Both the position numbers and the translations under genes were made by a program. This document shows, in pieces, positions 51,969 through 61,119 of a DNA stretch of 64,000 nucleotides. This stretch comes from Microbacterium pullorum (GTDB lineage: Bacteria > Actinomycetota > Actinomycetes > Actinomycetales > Microbacteriaceae), in the NCBI RefSeq assembly GCF_014836535.1, contig NZ_JACSQP010000009.1:32311-96310 (forward strand), written 5' to 3'. The notes under the pieces were generated by a model. It made no database searches. It saw nothing but the letters and a program-made list of their open reading frames with translations, and was not told the origin of the DNA. Numbering within the stretch: the stretch's first letter is position 1; each line of letters starts with the position of its first letter.

Positions 51969-52780
51969 CGTGCGTCGTCCGCGACGCGCGCGGACCGCTC
52001 GGCGGCACCGTTCGACAGGCTGCGCATCGGCGCGCCCGGCCGCAGCGACAGCTGCCAGAGTTCGGCCAGGGCCTGCCGCACGAACGCGCGCAGTCGCTTG
52101 GGGGGCACCTTGGGCTGCGTCGGGCTCCCCCACATCGTGCCGCCCGGCCCGCCGCCGCGGCGGGGCAGGCTGCGCACTGACACGTAGGCCACGGGCATGG
52201 CCGCCCGCGCTTCGGCGAGGGAGAAGTGCACGTGCGGCACGATGGCATCGGCCCCGAGTGCTTCGATCAGGGCGCGCAGCTGCTCGGGGCGGTAGGCCCG
52301 CAGCGGAGTGTTGATGTCGGGCACACCGCGCCCGGCGAATGGTCGCACCGCGATGCGCAGCCCGAAGCTGAGCGCGCGACGGTACCAGGGGTCTTCGCGT
52401 CCGCGACGCACGCCGTGCACGATATCGACGCCCGCGGTGTCGAGCGCCGCGATCACGCGGGCGATGTCGGCGCCGGCGAACTGGCCGTCGCCGTCGACGT
52501 GCACGATGACATCGGGGGTGACGGCGAGCCCGGCGCGGTAGGCCGCGAGCGCGCTCGGCCCGTGTCCGCGATTGCGGGCCTGCGTCTGCACCTGCACACG
52601 CGCCACATCGAGCCCCGCGACGACCGCAGCGGTCGCGTCGGTGGAGCGGTCATCGGCGACGATGATGTCGAGCCGCGAGGCGAGCGGCGCGACATGCTCG
52701 TGGATCTCGAGCAGAAACTCGGCGATGCCCGGCGCTTCGTTGTACGCGGGCATGACGACGACGATGTGCTCGAAACTCAC
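51965..52780 (-). CDS. family 2 glycosyltransferase, polyprenyl-phosphate sugar synthase-like (GtrB/DPM1-like)
   Basis: 271 residues. VVVMPAYNEAPGIAEFL, IIVADDRSTDATA and VIVHVDGDGQFAGAD (metal-binding DGD) place it with DPM1/GtrB-type synthases that load a sugar on polyprenyl phosphate. Unlike GtrB it lacks the two C-terminal helices, so it is probably a soluble or peripheral form. GTG 52780 with a GGGAGA upstream. It is divergent from the GtrA-like gene and translationally coupled to the GT-C gene. Confidence 0.84.
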   Translation of the reverse strand: MSFEHIVVVMPAYNEAPGIAEFLLEIHEHVAPLASRLDIIVADDRSTDATAAVVAGLDVARVQVQTQARNRGHGPSALAAYRAGLAVTPDVIVHVDGDGQFAGADIARVIAALDTAGVDIVHGVRRGREDPWYRRALSFGLRIAVRPFAGRGVPDINTPLRAYRPEQLRALIEALGADAIVPHVHFSLAEARAAMPVAYVSVRSLPRRGGGPGGTMWGSPTQPKVPPKRLRAFVRQALAELWQLSLRPGAPMRSLSNGAAERSARVADDAR

Positions 52781-52846
52781 GTCGCGATCTCCCGTGCTGG
52801 TGGCTGTGCGGTGCCCTTCAGGCAATCCCTGTAGCGTAGTCGAATC

Positions 52847-53329
52847 ATGCAGCTCCCCCCGCGCGCGAAGCGCCTCCTCGCGCTCGGCTCCCGGTTTCTC
52901 ACTGTGGGCGCGATCAGCACCGTCATCGAGATCGCGGTGTTCAATCTGCTGCTCGTGGGCTTCGGCTGGGATGCCGTCGCCGCCAAGATCGTCGCCTCGC
53001 TCGTCGCGCTGGTGAATGCCTACTTCGGCAACCGCCAGTGGACATTCCGCCATCGCGCGCGCCGACAGCGCTGGCTCGAGGTGTCGCTCTTCATCGCCGT
53101 CAACGCCTTCTGCACCGTGCTCGGTGCGGTGATCGTCTGGCTGGGAGTGGATGCCGCCGCGTCGCTGCTCGATCGCGAACCGGGCGCCCTCGTGGTGAAC
53201 GTCGTCAATCTCGCGAGCATCGTGGTCGTGGTGCTCGCCCGGTTCGGCTTCTACCACGGCGTCGTGTTCCGCGTCTCGCCCGCCCCGCGCGCGGCTACGG
53301 AGCCGGGCACCCCGGCGCATCGATCGTGA
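52847..53329 (+). CDS. GtrA-family membrane protein (polyprenyl-sugar flippase-like)
   Basis: A 160-residue protein with four hydrophobic helices. RFLTVGAISTVIEIAVFNLL, VNAYFGNRQWTF and the final ARFGFYHGVVFR are the GtrA signature. GtrA is thought to flip polyprenyl-phosphate-glucose for O-antigen modification. Together with the opposing GT2 and GT-C genes it forms the expected three-component set. Its last 35 nt overlap the 3' end of the DUF4012 gene on the other strand. Confidence 0.88.
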   Translation: MQLPPRAKRLLALGSRFLTVGAISTVIEIAVFNLLLVGFGWDAVAAKIVASLVALVNAYFGNRQWTFRHRARRQRWLEVSLFIAVNAFCTVLGAVIVWLGVDAAASLLDREPGALVVNVVNLASIVVVVLARFGFYHGVVFRVSPAPRAATEPGTPAHRS

Positions 53330-55091
53330 CGGGCGTCTGACGCACCATCGGGGTGTGCCACACCTCGACCGGGCCGTAATCGGCCCCGGCCGCGCCGGTG
53401 AAGACCGCGGTCACCGCGTGCGACGAGGCGGGGTCGTTGATCACGTTGACCTTGACCGCCTGCCGACCGAGGTGCTCGACGGGTGTGGCGGCGACCGGCA
53501 CGCCGTCGATGTTCGCTGAGACGAACGTCGCACCCACGGGACCGTAGACCACGAGGTCGGTGCTGATGACGCCCTTCGGGAAGAAGCGGCCGGGCGAGAT
53601 ATAGGGGGCAAGGCCCCGCACCTGATCGGGTTTCAGAGTCGAGGTGAGCGACGTGGTCACCGTGAAAGTGGGAGCCTGGTCGCCTGCGACGGCGCAGACG
53701 TCCGCCGCGACGGCCACGGCGGTGTCCATGTAGTAGTTGAGCTTGCCCTCGGTGATGTCGTTCACGTACGAGCCGATGAGCGTGGTCTCGGCGTTGTCGG
53801 TCGGCAGCGCGCCGGTGAGGCGGGTGCCGGCGATGAGCTCAGCTTCGGCCGGCGACGTCGGCACGTAGAGCAGGCGACCCTCTTCGACTGCTCGGCTCAC
53901 CTGATCGACCAGCTGGCGGGGGTTCGAGACCGACGTGAGGGCGTCGAAGATCGCGCCTGCCGCGACGGCGAAGTACGCGTCTTGTATCTCGGGGTCGGGG
54001 TAGCGGAAGTAGACCTCGTTGAGCAGGTTGGCCACCACGGTGCTCGACTCCAGCACGTCGCCGTTCGGCAGACTCACCGGGCCGGTCGCCGCCATCAGGT
54101 AGCTGAGTGCGACGGGATCAATGGACACCGTGCCATCGATGGGCGTTCCGAACGTCTCCGCCCAGAACGCGCCCATGATGCGCGCCGACTCCGCGAAGTC
54201 GGGCGTCATCGTGACGTCCTGCATGTAACGGCCCACCTTGTCGCCGTAGAGGGCGACGGTCGCGGGATCAAGCTCTGCGACAGGGTTCGGTCTGCCGTTC
54301 ATGAAGTCCTGGCTCGATGCCTGCTGCGCGATCGAGATCGCGCCGTCCTCGACATGCAGCAGCACGAGCGCAGCGGGATTGCCCCCTGTGCCCCGCGATT
54401 CGGCGTTGTTCTGCACGAGCACCAAGTAATTGCGGGGGCCCTCGGCGCCCAGCATGCCGGGCAGCACGGCAAGCGCCTGCTGCGCCGGTGCGATGAGCGG
54501 TTCGATCTGGGCGACCACGCGGTCGAGCTGGTCGACGCCGGATGCCACCTGGTCGACGATGCTGCTGCGGTCGATGCCATCGATGGTGGCGCGGGCGTCG
54601 GCGACAGCAGCGGCGGCTTGATCGACAAGCTCAGATGCCTGCGTGAGCATTGCCGTGTCAATGCGTCCGCCCGCCGGGGCCAGCCCGTCGAGGTTCATCT
54701 GCGATGCGGGCAGGGCCGCCCGCACGACCAGGTCGTCGATCGTCGCAGCGACGTCGCGCACGACGACGAGGTTCGGTCCGGCGACAGGCAACCGCTCCGC
54801 GAAGCGCCAGAGTTCGCCGTCTGCCTGCGCACGCGCTTCGGCCGTCAGCTCCTGCAGCTGCGCCACGGTCTGCTGGGCAGCCGCGGAATCGCCGGCGAGG
54901 ATCTGCTCCTTCACGGTGGCTGCGAGCGGAACAGCGCTCTGCAGCGCGTCTCGCGCGGCGAAAGCGCGGTCGGCCAGCGTCTTGGCCGCCAAAGCGCCAC
55001 CGGCGATGAGAGCGATGAGCACGAGGGCGGTGACCGTGAGAACCCAGAACCGGGGCCTCCGGAGCACGGTGCGTTGTTGCGCGCTGGACAC
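53295..55091 (-). CDS. DUF4012 domain protein, exported
   Basis: 598 residues. There is an N-terminal helix at about 15-36, a helical Ala-rich region to about 200, then the DUF4012 core. The core includes NYLVLVQNNAESRGTGGNPAA, MTPDFAESARIMGAFW, GTVSIDPVALSYLM and YVNDITEGKLNYYMD. The family is frequent next to capsule and exopolysaccharide genes in actinobacteria. By resemblance to LytR-CpsA-like accessory proteins it may act late in polymer attachment, but its activity is unknown. Start GTG 55091. Divergent from the second priming-transferase gene. Confidence 0.85.
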   Translation of the reverse strand: MSSAQQRTVLRRPRFWVLTVTALVLIALIAGGALAAKTLADRAFAARDALQSAVPLAATVKEQILAGDSAAAQQTVAQLQELTAEARAQADGELWRFAERLPVAGPNLVVVRDVAATIDDLVVRAALPASQMNLDGLAPAGGRIDTAMLTQASELVDQAAAAVADARATIDGIDRSSIVDQVASGVDQLDRVVAQIEPLIAPAQQALAVLPGMLGAEGPRNYLVLVQNNAESRGTGGNPAALVLLHVEDGAISIAQQASSQDFMNGRPNPVAELDPATVALYGDKVGRYMQDVTMTPDFAESARIMGAFWAETFGTPIDGTVSIDPVALSYLMAATGPVSLPNGDVLESSTVVANLLNEVYFRYPDPEIQDAYFAVAAGAIFDALTSVSNPRQLVDQVSRAVEEGRLLYVPTSPAEAELIAGTRLTGALPTDNAETTLIGSYVNDITEGKLNYYMDTAVAVAADVCAVAGDQAPTFTVTTSLTSTLKPDQVRGLAPYISPGRFFPKGVISTDLVVYGPVGATFVSANIDGVPVAATPVEHLGRQAVKVNVINDPASSHAVTAVFTGAAGADYGPVEVWHTPMVRQTPVTIDAPGCPAP

Positions 55092-55112
55092 CTCCGCAGT
55101 CTAGGCGCTGAC

Positions 55113-55140
55113 TTTGGGTGGGCTTTTCATTGGCTATGTT
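55113..55140 (+). promoter_or_regulatory. candidate promoter before the locus B priming transferase
   Basis: TTTGGG (55113-55118) and TATGTT (55135-55140) with a 16-nt spacer precede the GGGGGG ribosome-site-like run and leader ORF. The -35 match is weak. Confidence 0.25.
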
Positions 55141-55158
55141 GTAAGGGGGGATATATCC

Positions 55159-55224
55159 ATGACAATGCAGTACACGGCACTACCGCCCCGTAAACGTGGG
55201 CACGACCGGAACTCACACCAATGA
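55159..55224 (+). CDS. 21-residue leader ORF coupled to the locus B priming transferase
   Basis: MTMQYTALPPRKRGHDRNSH plus Gln, starting at 55159 after AAGGGGGG, a strong ribosome-site-like run. It ends CAATGA with TGA overlapping the ATG of the next gene. The upstream region of that gene, CCGGAACTCACACC, resembles the CGGAACACCG before the locus A homologue. The peptide is basic. It is likely a translational leader rather than a functional protein. Confidence 0.45.
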   Translation: MTMQYTALPPRKRGHDRNSHQ

Positions 55225-56735
55225 CCACGACCTTTGCCGACCCGCAAGAGGCGGCCGAGCTCGGCCCCACAGAACGCACGCCCAGCGGACCAGCGGTCAA
55301 GGACTGGCGCCCTGCCTATGCGAAACGCCTCATCGTCAGCGACCTCGTGGTCCTCATCGTCGTCGTGTTCGGTGCGCAGGTCATCTGGTTCGGTCTCGGA
55401 AATGTCGATGTCGCGATGCGCGCAGATGCCCGCATTTCGGAGTTCTCATATTGGCTGTTTTCGACCGGATTGGTCATCGCGTGGATGTGGGTGCTGCGGC
55501 TCATTGACTCCCGCAGCCACCGCATCGTCGGCAACGGCACGGCAGAGTATCGCAGGGTCCTTGATGCGAGTCTCCGACTGTTCGGCTTCATCGCCATCCT
55601 CGCGTTCCTCTTCCGGGTAGATGTCGCACGGGGTTTCCTGCTCATCAGCCTTCCCGTGGGAGTTGTCGCTCTGCTCATCGAACGAGGGCTTTGGCGCGTG
55701 TGGATCAATCGCCGCCGTCGCCGCGGTGAGTACTGCGCTCGCGTGTTGCTGGTGGGCTCACAGCAGAGCGTCACTCACATCGCGAACGAACTTCGTCGTA
55801 CACCCGAGGCGGGCTACTTGGTCGTCGGGGCCTGCGTACCCACGGGCAAGATCGCCGACACCATCCGAGGCACCACCATTCCAATCATGGGGACAGTGGA
55901 CACCGTCAACAGGGCTTTGGCAGTCACAGGCGCTGACACAGTCGCCGTCACCAGTACGGACGACCTACCTCCCTCGAAGGTGAAAGAGATCTCGTGGAGC
56001 CTTGAGGCTGGCCGACAGCACCTCGTGCTCGCACCAAGCCTCGTGGACATCGCTGGGCCCCGGCTCCACACACGGCCAGTCGCCGGGTTGCCGCTGATCC
56101 ACGTCGAGACGCCACGATTCAGTGGCGGCCAACTTTTCGCTAAGCGCGTGGTGGATCTGGTACTAGCGGTCGCGGGCGTCGTAGTCCTCAGCCCGCTCCT
56201 CATCACGCTGGCCGCCGTGGTTCGCGCTTCATCTCCCGGTCCAGTTCTCTTCAAGCAGCGAAGGATAGGCCTCGGAGGTGCGGAGTTCACCATGCTTAAG
56301 TTCCGCACCATGGTGGACAAAGCAGAAGGACTCCTCCCACAGCTCGCGGGAGAGCGGCGCGACGCCGGCAACGAAGTGCTCTTCAAGATGCGAGATGATC
56401 CGCGAGTGACGCCAATCGGTCGCATGATGCGCAAGTACAGCCTCGATGAGCTCCCCCAGTTGCTCAACGTGATCGCAGGCTCTATGTCGCTCGTGGGCCC
56501 GCGGCCGCCGCTCCCCAATGAAGTGGAGAAGTACGCGGATCACGTGCACCGCAGGTTCCTGGCAAAACCGGGCATCACGGGGGCGTGGCAAGTGGGCGGA
56601 CGCTCGACGCTTTCGTGGGAGGAGTCAGTTCGGCTAGATCTGTCTTACGTAGAGAACTGGAGCCTTTTGGGCGACGTCCTAATTCTCCTCAAGACGGTTC
56701 GCGCTGTTGTAGCGCCAGGCAGCACCGCACATTAA
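55221..56735 (+). CDS. polyprenyl glycosylphosphotransferase (second priming sugar transferase)
   Basis: 504 residues, paralogous to the enzyme at 8010. There are four to five N-terminal helices, a central nucleotide-like domain (ARVLLVGSQQSVTH), the re-entrant helix region KRVVDLVLAVAGVVVLSPLL, then KQRRIGLGGAEFTMLKFRTM. The end has RKYSLDELPQLLNVIAGSMS, VGPRPPLP and KPGITGAWQVGGRS. This opens the second Wzx/Wzy locus. The ATG lies in CAATGACC and is coupled to the leader ORF. Base composition falls from here onward. Confidence 0.92.
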   Translation: MTTTFADPQEAAELGPTERTPSGPAVKDWRPAYAKRLIVSDLVVLIVVVFGAQVIWFGLGNVDVAMRADARISEFSYWLFSTGLVIAWMWVLRLIDSRSHRIVGNGTAEYRRVLDASLRLFGFIAILAFLFRVDVARGFLLISLPVGVVALLIERGLWRVWINRRRRRGEYCARVLLVGSQQSVTHIANELRRTPEAGYLVVGACVPTGKIADTIRGTTIPIMGTVDTVNRALAVTGADTVAVTSTDDLPPSKVKEISWSLEAGRQHLVLAPSLVDIAGPRLHTRPVAGLPLIHVETPRFSGGQLFAKRVVDLVLAVAGVVVLSPLLITLAAVVRASSPGPVLFKQRRIGLGGAEFTMLKFRTMVDKAEGLLPQLAGERRDAGNEVLFKMRDDPRVTPIGRMMRKYSLDELPQLLNVIAGSMSLVGPRPPLPNEVEKYADHVHRRFLAKPGITGAWQVGGRSTLSWEESVRLDLSYVENWSLLGDVLILLKTVRAVVAPGSTAH

Positions 56736-56772
56736 CCGCCACCCGGAACACATATCCATTATTGAAAGGGTC

Positions 56773-57711
56773 ATGATGAGCAGGTGCTTGGTGATCGGCG
56801 GCAACGGCTTCGTCGGCTCCCACGTAGTCGACGCTCTGGCGCGCGACGGACACGACGTGCGGGTCTTCGACCGGTTCTCGAATGGCCGAGCAAGGTTTGA
56901 AGCCGGCAACGTTGAGCGAGTCACGGGCGATTTTATGAACGTCGGGGAAGTGAAGGAAGCCGTCCGCGATCGCGAAATCGTCTTTCATTTCCTCTCGACC
57001 ACGACACCCGCCACGGCGGAGATCGACCCACTTCTCGACGTGCGCACGAACATCACGAGTTCAATCGAGCTGTTTCGCGCATGCGCAGAGCTTGGCGTGG
57101 AGCACGTGTACTTTGCATCCAGCGGAGGTGCGATCTATGGAGACACTTCGGCGGTTTCGTTATCCGAGAGCACGACACCGAACCCCATCTCTCCATACGC
57201 GATCGGCAAACTCACAATCGAGGGCTACCTGCGGTACTTCGGCCGGACCGCGGGCTTGCGGTCCACCGCCCTTCGAATCTCGAACCCGTTCGGCCCCAGG
57301 CAACATCGCGACCGGAAGCAAGGCGTGATCCCGATATTCCTTCGGAGCATCGCGCGCGGAGAACCGATCGTCGTGTATGGGGATGGTTCGATGGTTCGGG
57401 ACTACATCTATGTGGAGGATGTCGCCGACATGATCTGCGCTATGGTCGGCAAGCCCAGCGCGGGCCCCGTCGTGAACATAGGTAGCGGAACCCCATATTC
57501 GGTCAACGAGATTGTCGATGTTGTCGCGGCAGTCACAGGGATCCAGCCGATGACCGAGCGGCGCGCAACCCCACCAACCTTTGTCGAGCGCGTCGTTCTC
57601 GACACCTCGACATACAGGTCGCATTTTGGCACGCCGAAACATACGCCCCTGCGAGAGGGAATTGAAGCTACGTGGGCCTCGCTGATGACGGAAATGAGTA
57701 TCCTGGTTTGA
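56773..57711 (+). CDS. NAD-dependent epimerase/dehydratase
   Basis: A 312-residue extended SDR. CLVIGGNGFVGSHVV binds NAD, SSGGAIYGD holds the catalytic Ser region, and YAIGK gives the Tyr/Lys pair. RISNPFGPRQ and VRDYIYVEDVA match the UDP-glucose 4-epimerase-like group. ATG codons at 56773 and 56776 are both possible, and the second is better spaced from GAAAGGG. The low GC of the gene separates it from the flanking chromosome. It probably supplies galactose, galactosamine or uronic epimers for locus B. Confidence 0.87.
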   Translation: MMSRCLVIGGNGFVGSHVVDALARDGHDVRVFDRFSNGRARFEAGNVERVTGDFMNVGEVKEAVRDREIVFHFLSTTTPATAEIDPLLDVRTNITSSIELFRACAELGVEHVYFASSGGAIYGDTSAVSLSESTTPNPISPYAIGKLTIEGYLRYFGRTAGLRSTALRISNPFGPRQHRDRKQGVIPIFLRSIARGEPIVVYGDGSMVRDYIYVEDVADMICAMVGKPSAGPVVNIGSGTPYSVNEIVDVVAAVTGIQPMTERRATPPTFVERVVLDTSTYRSHFGTPKHTPLREGIEATWASLMTEMSILV

Positions 57712-58805
57712 ATGCCATTCGTGTCTTGCACGTGACCGAGGCCATGGGCGGCGGGATTGTCTCCTTCATTTCGAGCATAGGCAACCGGCAATCATCGGCA
57801 GGCGCACGCGTTGCGGTGCTCTACGCACGCCGCGCCGACACGCCTCCCGAATCCGACCTGCGGCAGCGCTTCGGCGACCGCGTGGAGCTCCATCCGCCCG
57901 TGACAGGCAAGAGTCACCTCACTCGTTCCTGGCAACTCCGGCGCAGACTGCGCGCTCAGATGCGTTCTGGCGACTATGACGTAGTTCATTTGCACTCCTC
58001 AATCGCGGGCGCGCTGGGGCGGACTGTCCGCCGGAGACGCGAGGATGTATTGCGGGTTTACTCGCCACACGGGTTCTCTTTCCTCCGCGAGGATAAGAGC
58101 CTCACCAACAGATGGGCGACCGAAGCGGCGGAACGCGCGATGGCCCGGCTAGACCCTTTGATCCTGACCTCCGTGTCGGAAGTCGAGATCGCGCGGCAAC
58201 GGTTGCGAGCCAAAGAGTTAGCGTTCTTGCAGTCAGGAGTGCCACGCAGCTCGATAGTCGACCGACCGCACACCCCGGTTCAGCGGTTGAGAGTATTGAT
58301 GCTTGGGAGGGTCGTTTACCAGAAGGCACCCTGGCGGTTCGCGGCTGTTGCACGCGCTCTCGGGCACCTGGCGGATTTCGTGTGGGTAGGCGCAGGGAAC
58401 GGGAATTATCCGCGAGAGTGGTTCGCGGATTCGCCGGTGCAGGTGCTTGACTGGGTTGCCCCCGAGCAACTCGACGATCTTCTCGCCCAGTCGGCAGTCT
58501 TTCTGTTCCCAACTCTTTGGGAAGGGATGTCCCTTTCCCTTATCCATGCCCAGAGCTGCGGGGTACCATGCGTGACGACCAACGTCGTAGGCAATCGGGA
58601 CGCCATCGTCCATGGCGAGACGGGTTTCGTCTGTGACAGCGACCCCGAGTTGATCGAGGCCACGCGCCTACTCCTGGAGGACCCCGCCCTACGCAAGACA
58701 ATGCGCGAAGCAGCCCAGAGGCATGCGAGGGCTGCACTCACAGACGACGAGATCGGCACCGCTTCGCTGGAGCTGTACCATCGCTGGATGAGTGCTAGCC
58801 GGTGA
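57708..58805 (+). CDS. family 4 glycosyltransferase
   Basis: 365 residues from a TTG at 57708 that overlaps the previous stop (TTGA). An in-frame GTG at 57672 is the alternative. IRVLHVTEAMGGGIVSFI is a classic GT4 start. VYSPHGFSFL, RVLMLGRVVYQKAPWRF and FPTLWEGMSLSLIHAQSCGVP (EX7E-like donor site with a Ser/His replacement in the second half) follow. The second Glu of the motif is not obvious. This family often transfers galactose or N-acetylgalactosamine. Overlaps the EpsG region slightly if the earlier ATG is used there. Confidence 0.85.
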   Translation: MNAIRVLHVTEAMGGGIVSFISSIGNRQSSAGARVAVLYARRADTPPESDLRQRFGDRVELHPPVTGKSHLTRSWQLRRRLRAQMRSGDYDVVHLHSSIAGALGRTVRRRREDVLRVYSPHGFSFLREDKSLTNRWATEAAERAMARLDPLILTSVSEVEIARQRLRAKELAFLQSGVPRSSIVDRPHTPVQRLRVLMLGRVVYQKAPWRFAAVARALGHLADFVWVGAGNGNYPREWFADSPVQVLDWVAPEQLDDLLAQSAVFLFPTLWEGMSLSLIHAQSCGVPCVTTNVVGNRDAIVHGETGFVCDSDPELIEATRLLLEDPALRKTMREAAQRHARAALTDDEIGTASLELYHRWMSASR

Positions 58806-58842
58806 ACCAGGTTCTGCCGAGTATCACGTCCCGTCCGCTGAC

Positions 58843-59943
58843 ATGACCCTCTACGTAACAATAACCGCGGTCGTCGTGGTACTGGCCTGGGCCGCCGACC
58901 TTGCCGGACGGGAGCTCCGCCGCCGTCAGCCAGCGAACAACCCAGGGGCGGCCGACACGCCAGTGCGCTGGGGGCTTTCCGACGTTTTTATCATGTCGGT
59001 CTTGGCGGGCGTTGCGGGCCTACGGTTTCACGTCGGAACGGACTACTACATCTATGCGAACGTCTTTGCCAGACTAGACACCCGCGACTGGGCGACCTCG
59101 ATCGCGAACTCCCCGCATGAGGCGGGGTACACGATCTTCTCACTTCTCGTCAAACAGATCTCCCCTGACCCATCCGCGATCATCCTCGCCACCTCCGTCG
59201 CCTCCGTCGTTCCTATATACATCGCGATCCGTCGACTCTCAGGTCACCGCGCACTTTCACTTCTTCTTTACATAGGGATGGGCTTCTACTTCATATCCTT
59301 CAACCAAGTTCGACAGAGCATTGCCGTAGGGTTGTCAGCCCTTGCCTATAGCTACTTCGGCAAATCAACGTGGAAGTTCATCGCGCTCAACGCCCTTGCG
59401 AGCGCCTTCCACGTGTCGGCGATCGTTGTTCCGCTCGTTCAGCTAGTCACCGCCACGTGGAAGCTCCGACTGCGGGTAATTACCCTCGTATTCGCCGCTA
59501 CTGCGGTGGGAGGAAGCGCCCTAACGATTCTGGCTAATTTTGCTGACTTCCTAAACCCGAGGTACGGCGGCTACATCGAAGAGGCAGAAGTTGCGGGGAC
59601 CGGCACGATTCTCATGGCCGCCGTCAGAGTGGCGATTGTCGTCGTCGCGCTGCTGGCTAACGTCAAAAAAGACCTGCCTATGGACCTCCAGCGGTACGGG
59701 GTCTATGTGGCATTGAGCGCGGGCTTGATACTGATGGGTTTTATCTCCATCCCAGTAGCCCGCCTAGAAATGTATTTCAGCATTTATATGATCTTTTTGC
59801 TCCCAGCCTTGACGGCGAGGAGCCGGCATCCCAGGCTTTTTATGTGCATCCTCGCGATCCTAGCCATCGCGCACATGCTGGTATACATACCGTCATTCAA
59901 CGGCGTTCTTCCGTATCAAACAGAGAACGGTTTCCAGTCTTGA
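58843..59943 (+). CDS. EpsG-family polysaccharide polymerase (Wzy-like)
   Basis: 366 residues with about ten helices. VGTDYYIYANVFARL after helix 2 and GMGFYFISFNQVRQSIAVGL are EpsG-family hallmarks (a D-Y-Y motif and FNQVRQ). NPRYGGYI occurs in the large loop. EpsG proteins are Wzy-type polymerases in Gram-positive exopolysaccharide clusters. The ATG at 58843 has no strong ribosome site; an ATG at 58792 would add 17 residues. Codon use is poorer in G+C than in the locus A genes. Confidence 0.85.
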   Translation: MTLYVTITAVVVVLAWAADLAGRELRRRQPANNPGAADTPVRWGLSDVFIMSVLAGVAGLRFHVGTDYYIYANVFARLDTRDWATSIANSPHEAGYTIFSLLVKQISPDPSAIILATSVASVVPIYIAIRRLSGHRALSLLLYIGMGFYFISFNQVRQSIAVGLSALAYSYFGKSTWKFIALNALASAFHVSAIVVPLVQLVTATWKLRLRVITLVFAATAVGGSALTILANFADFLNPRYGGYIEEAEVAGTGTILMAAVRVAIVVVALLANVKKDLPMDLQRYGVYVALSAGLILMGFISIPVARLEMYFSIYMIFLLPALTARSRHPRLFMCILAILAIAHMLVYIPSFNGVLPYQTENGFQS

Positions 59944-60012
59944 TACTGCACCTCCGCGCCCTCCCAACCGCCGCTCGTCGCCCGGGACCGACAGCCGCTA
60001 AACCGCTGGGGT

Positions 60013-61119
60013 GTGAAAACCGTTGCGTGCCCGCGGACCGACGGACAGTCACCGCGCAGTTCCCGCAGCCCACGGCGTGCGCCGCTGACCACCCCCGAGC
60101 GGTGGTACGTGATCAGGGGAATGGTGTCCGAAGCGGCGCTCAGCATCGCGGCGAACGCGTCACATCTATACACCGTCGCCTGGATCAACCACCCGGCAAT
60201 CACTTTCCAAACCCCCCGGAGGCTCGTCTTGCCCAGTGAGGCATCCAAGTTCAGCTGGCTCCCGAGCGGAGCGGCCCCAACATACCGCCCCGAGGTAAGT
60301 GTGTCGGTAGTGGTTCCAGTCCACAACAACTCTTCGGACGCTACCCGCGCCATCAGTTCGGTTGTCGCCCAGACCATGCCAGCAAAGGAACTCATCATTG
60401 TCGACGACGCCTCTGATCCCGAGCAGCTAAAGCTCCTTAAGGCATACCTGGGTGCACTCGATTCGGCGCCACCCATCCGCCTAATCTGCCTGCCGGAGAA
60501 CGTGGGCCCGGGTCTCGCACGGCACCTCGGCGCGCAACAAGCCGAAGGTGAGCACGTTGCGTTCCTCGACGCGGACGATCAGTGGCATATCGAGAAACTG
60601 GAGACCGTCGCCCCGTTGCTGACTAGCGGGCGCGCTTCGCTCGTCGGCCACCAACGCCCCTGGCGCTTCGAGGTGGGCACCGACGATCTGCGGAGCACTA
60701 TAAGCGGTGCCCCGATCCGCGCTTTGAAACGACGTCACTTTCTGCGACGAAACCCAATTCCGACCTCCTCCATCGTGGCGAAACGAGAAGTTGCGCAGAC
60801 GATGTTCGCCCTGGGTGGTCGGCGCGCCGAAGACTACATGGCACTGCTCGTCGCGACCGCCAACCCAGGCACAACGAGATTCATCGCCGCGCCGCTTTGC
60901 TTTGCGAGCAAGCCGCCCTTCGGGCATTCTGGTGAAGGCGCAGATCAAAGGGAGATGTACGCGGCGACCTTCCGGAACGCTATGCGCCTGCGAGAGCTAG
61001 GCCACCTGGGAAAGACTGAGTTCATCACACACATAGCCTGGCTGGTAGCGAAAGTACCCGTTGGTCTCTTGCGCCAGGCCCGATATCGACGCATGCCAAG
61101 AGGCGGGAGCATAACGTGA
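60013..61119 (+). CDS. family 2 glycosyltransferase
   Basis: 368 residues from GTG 60013, or 332 from ATG 60121, which follows AGGGGA closely. The GT-A fold begins SVSVVVPVHNNSSDATRAI, with IIVDDASDPEQ and VAFLDADDQWH (DxD). HFLRRNPIPTSSIVAKR and RRAEDYMALLVA contain the acceptor-side acid. About 90 residues before the fold, under the longer start, have no domain I recognise. Overlaps the pyruvyl transferase gene by 4 nt (GTGA). The 177-nt gap before 60121 has no other feature. Confidence 0.84.
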   Translation: MKTVACPRTDGQSPRSSRSPRRAPLTTPERWYVIRGMVSEAALSIAANASHLYTVAWINHPAITFQTPRRLVLPSEASKFSWLPSGAAPTYRPEVSVSVVVPVHNNSSDATRAISSVVAQTMPAKELIIVDDASDPEQLKLLKAYLGALDSAPPIRLICLPENVGPGLARHLGAQQAEGEHVAFLDADDQWHIEKLETVAPLLTSGRASLVGHQRPWRFEVGTDDLRSTISGAPIRALKRRHFLRRNPIPTSSIVAKREVAQTMFALGGRRAEDYMALLVATANPGTTRFIAAPLCFASKPPFGHSGEGADQREMYAATFRNAMRLRELGHLGKTEFITHIAWLVAKVPVGLLRQARYRRMPRGGSIT

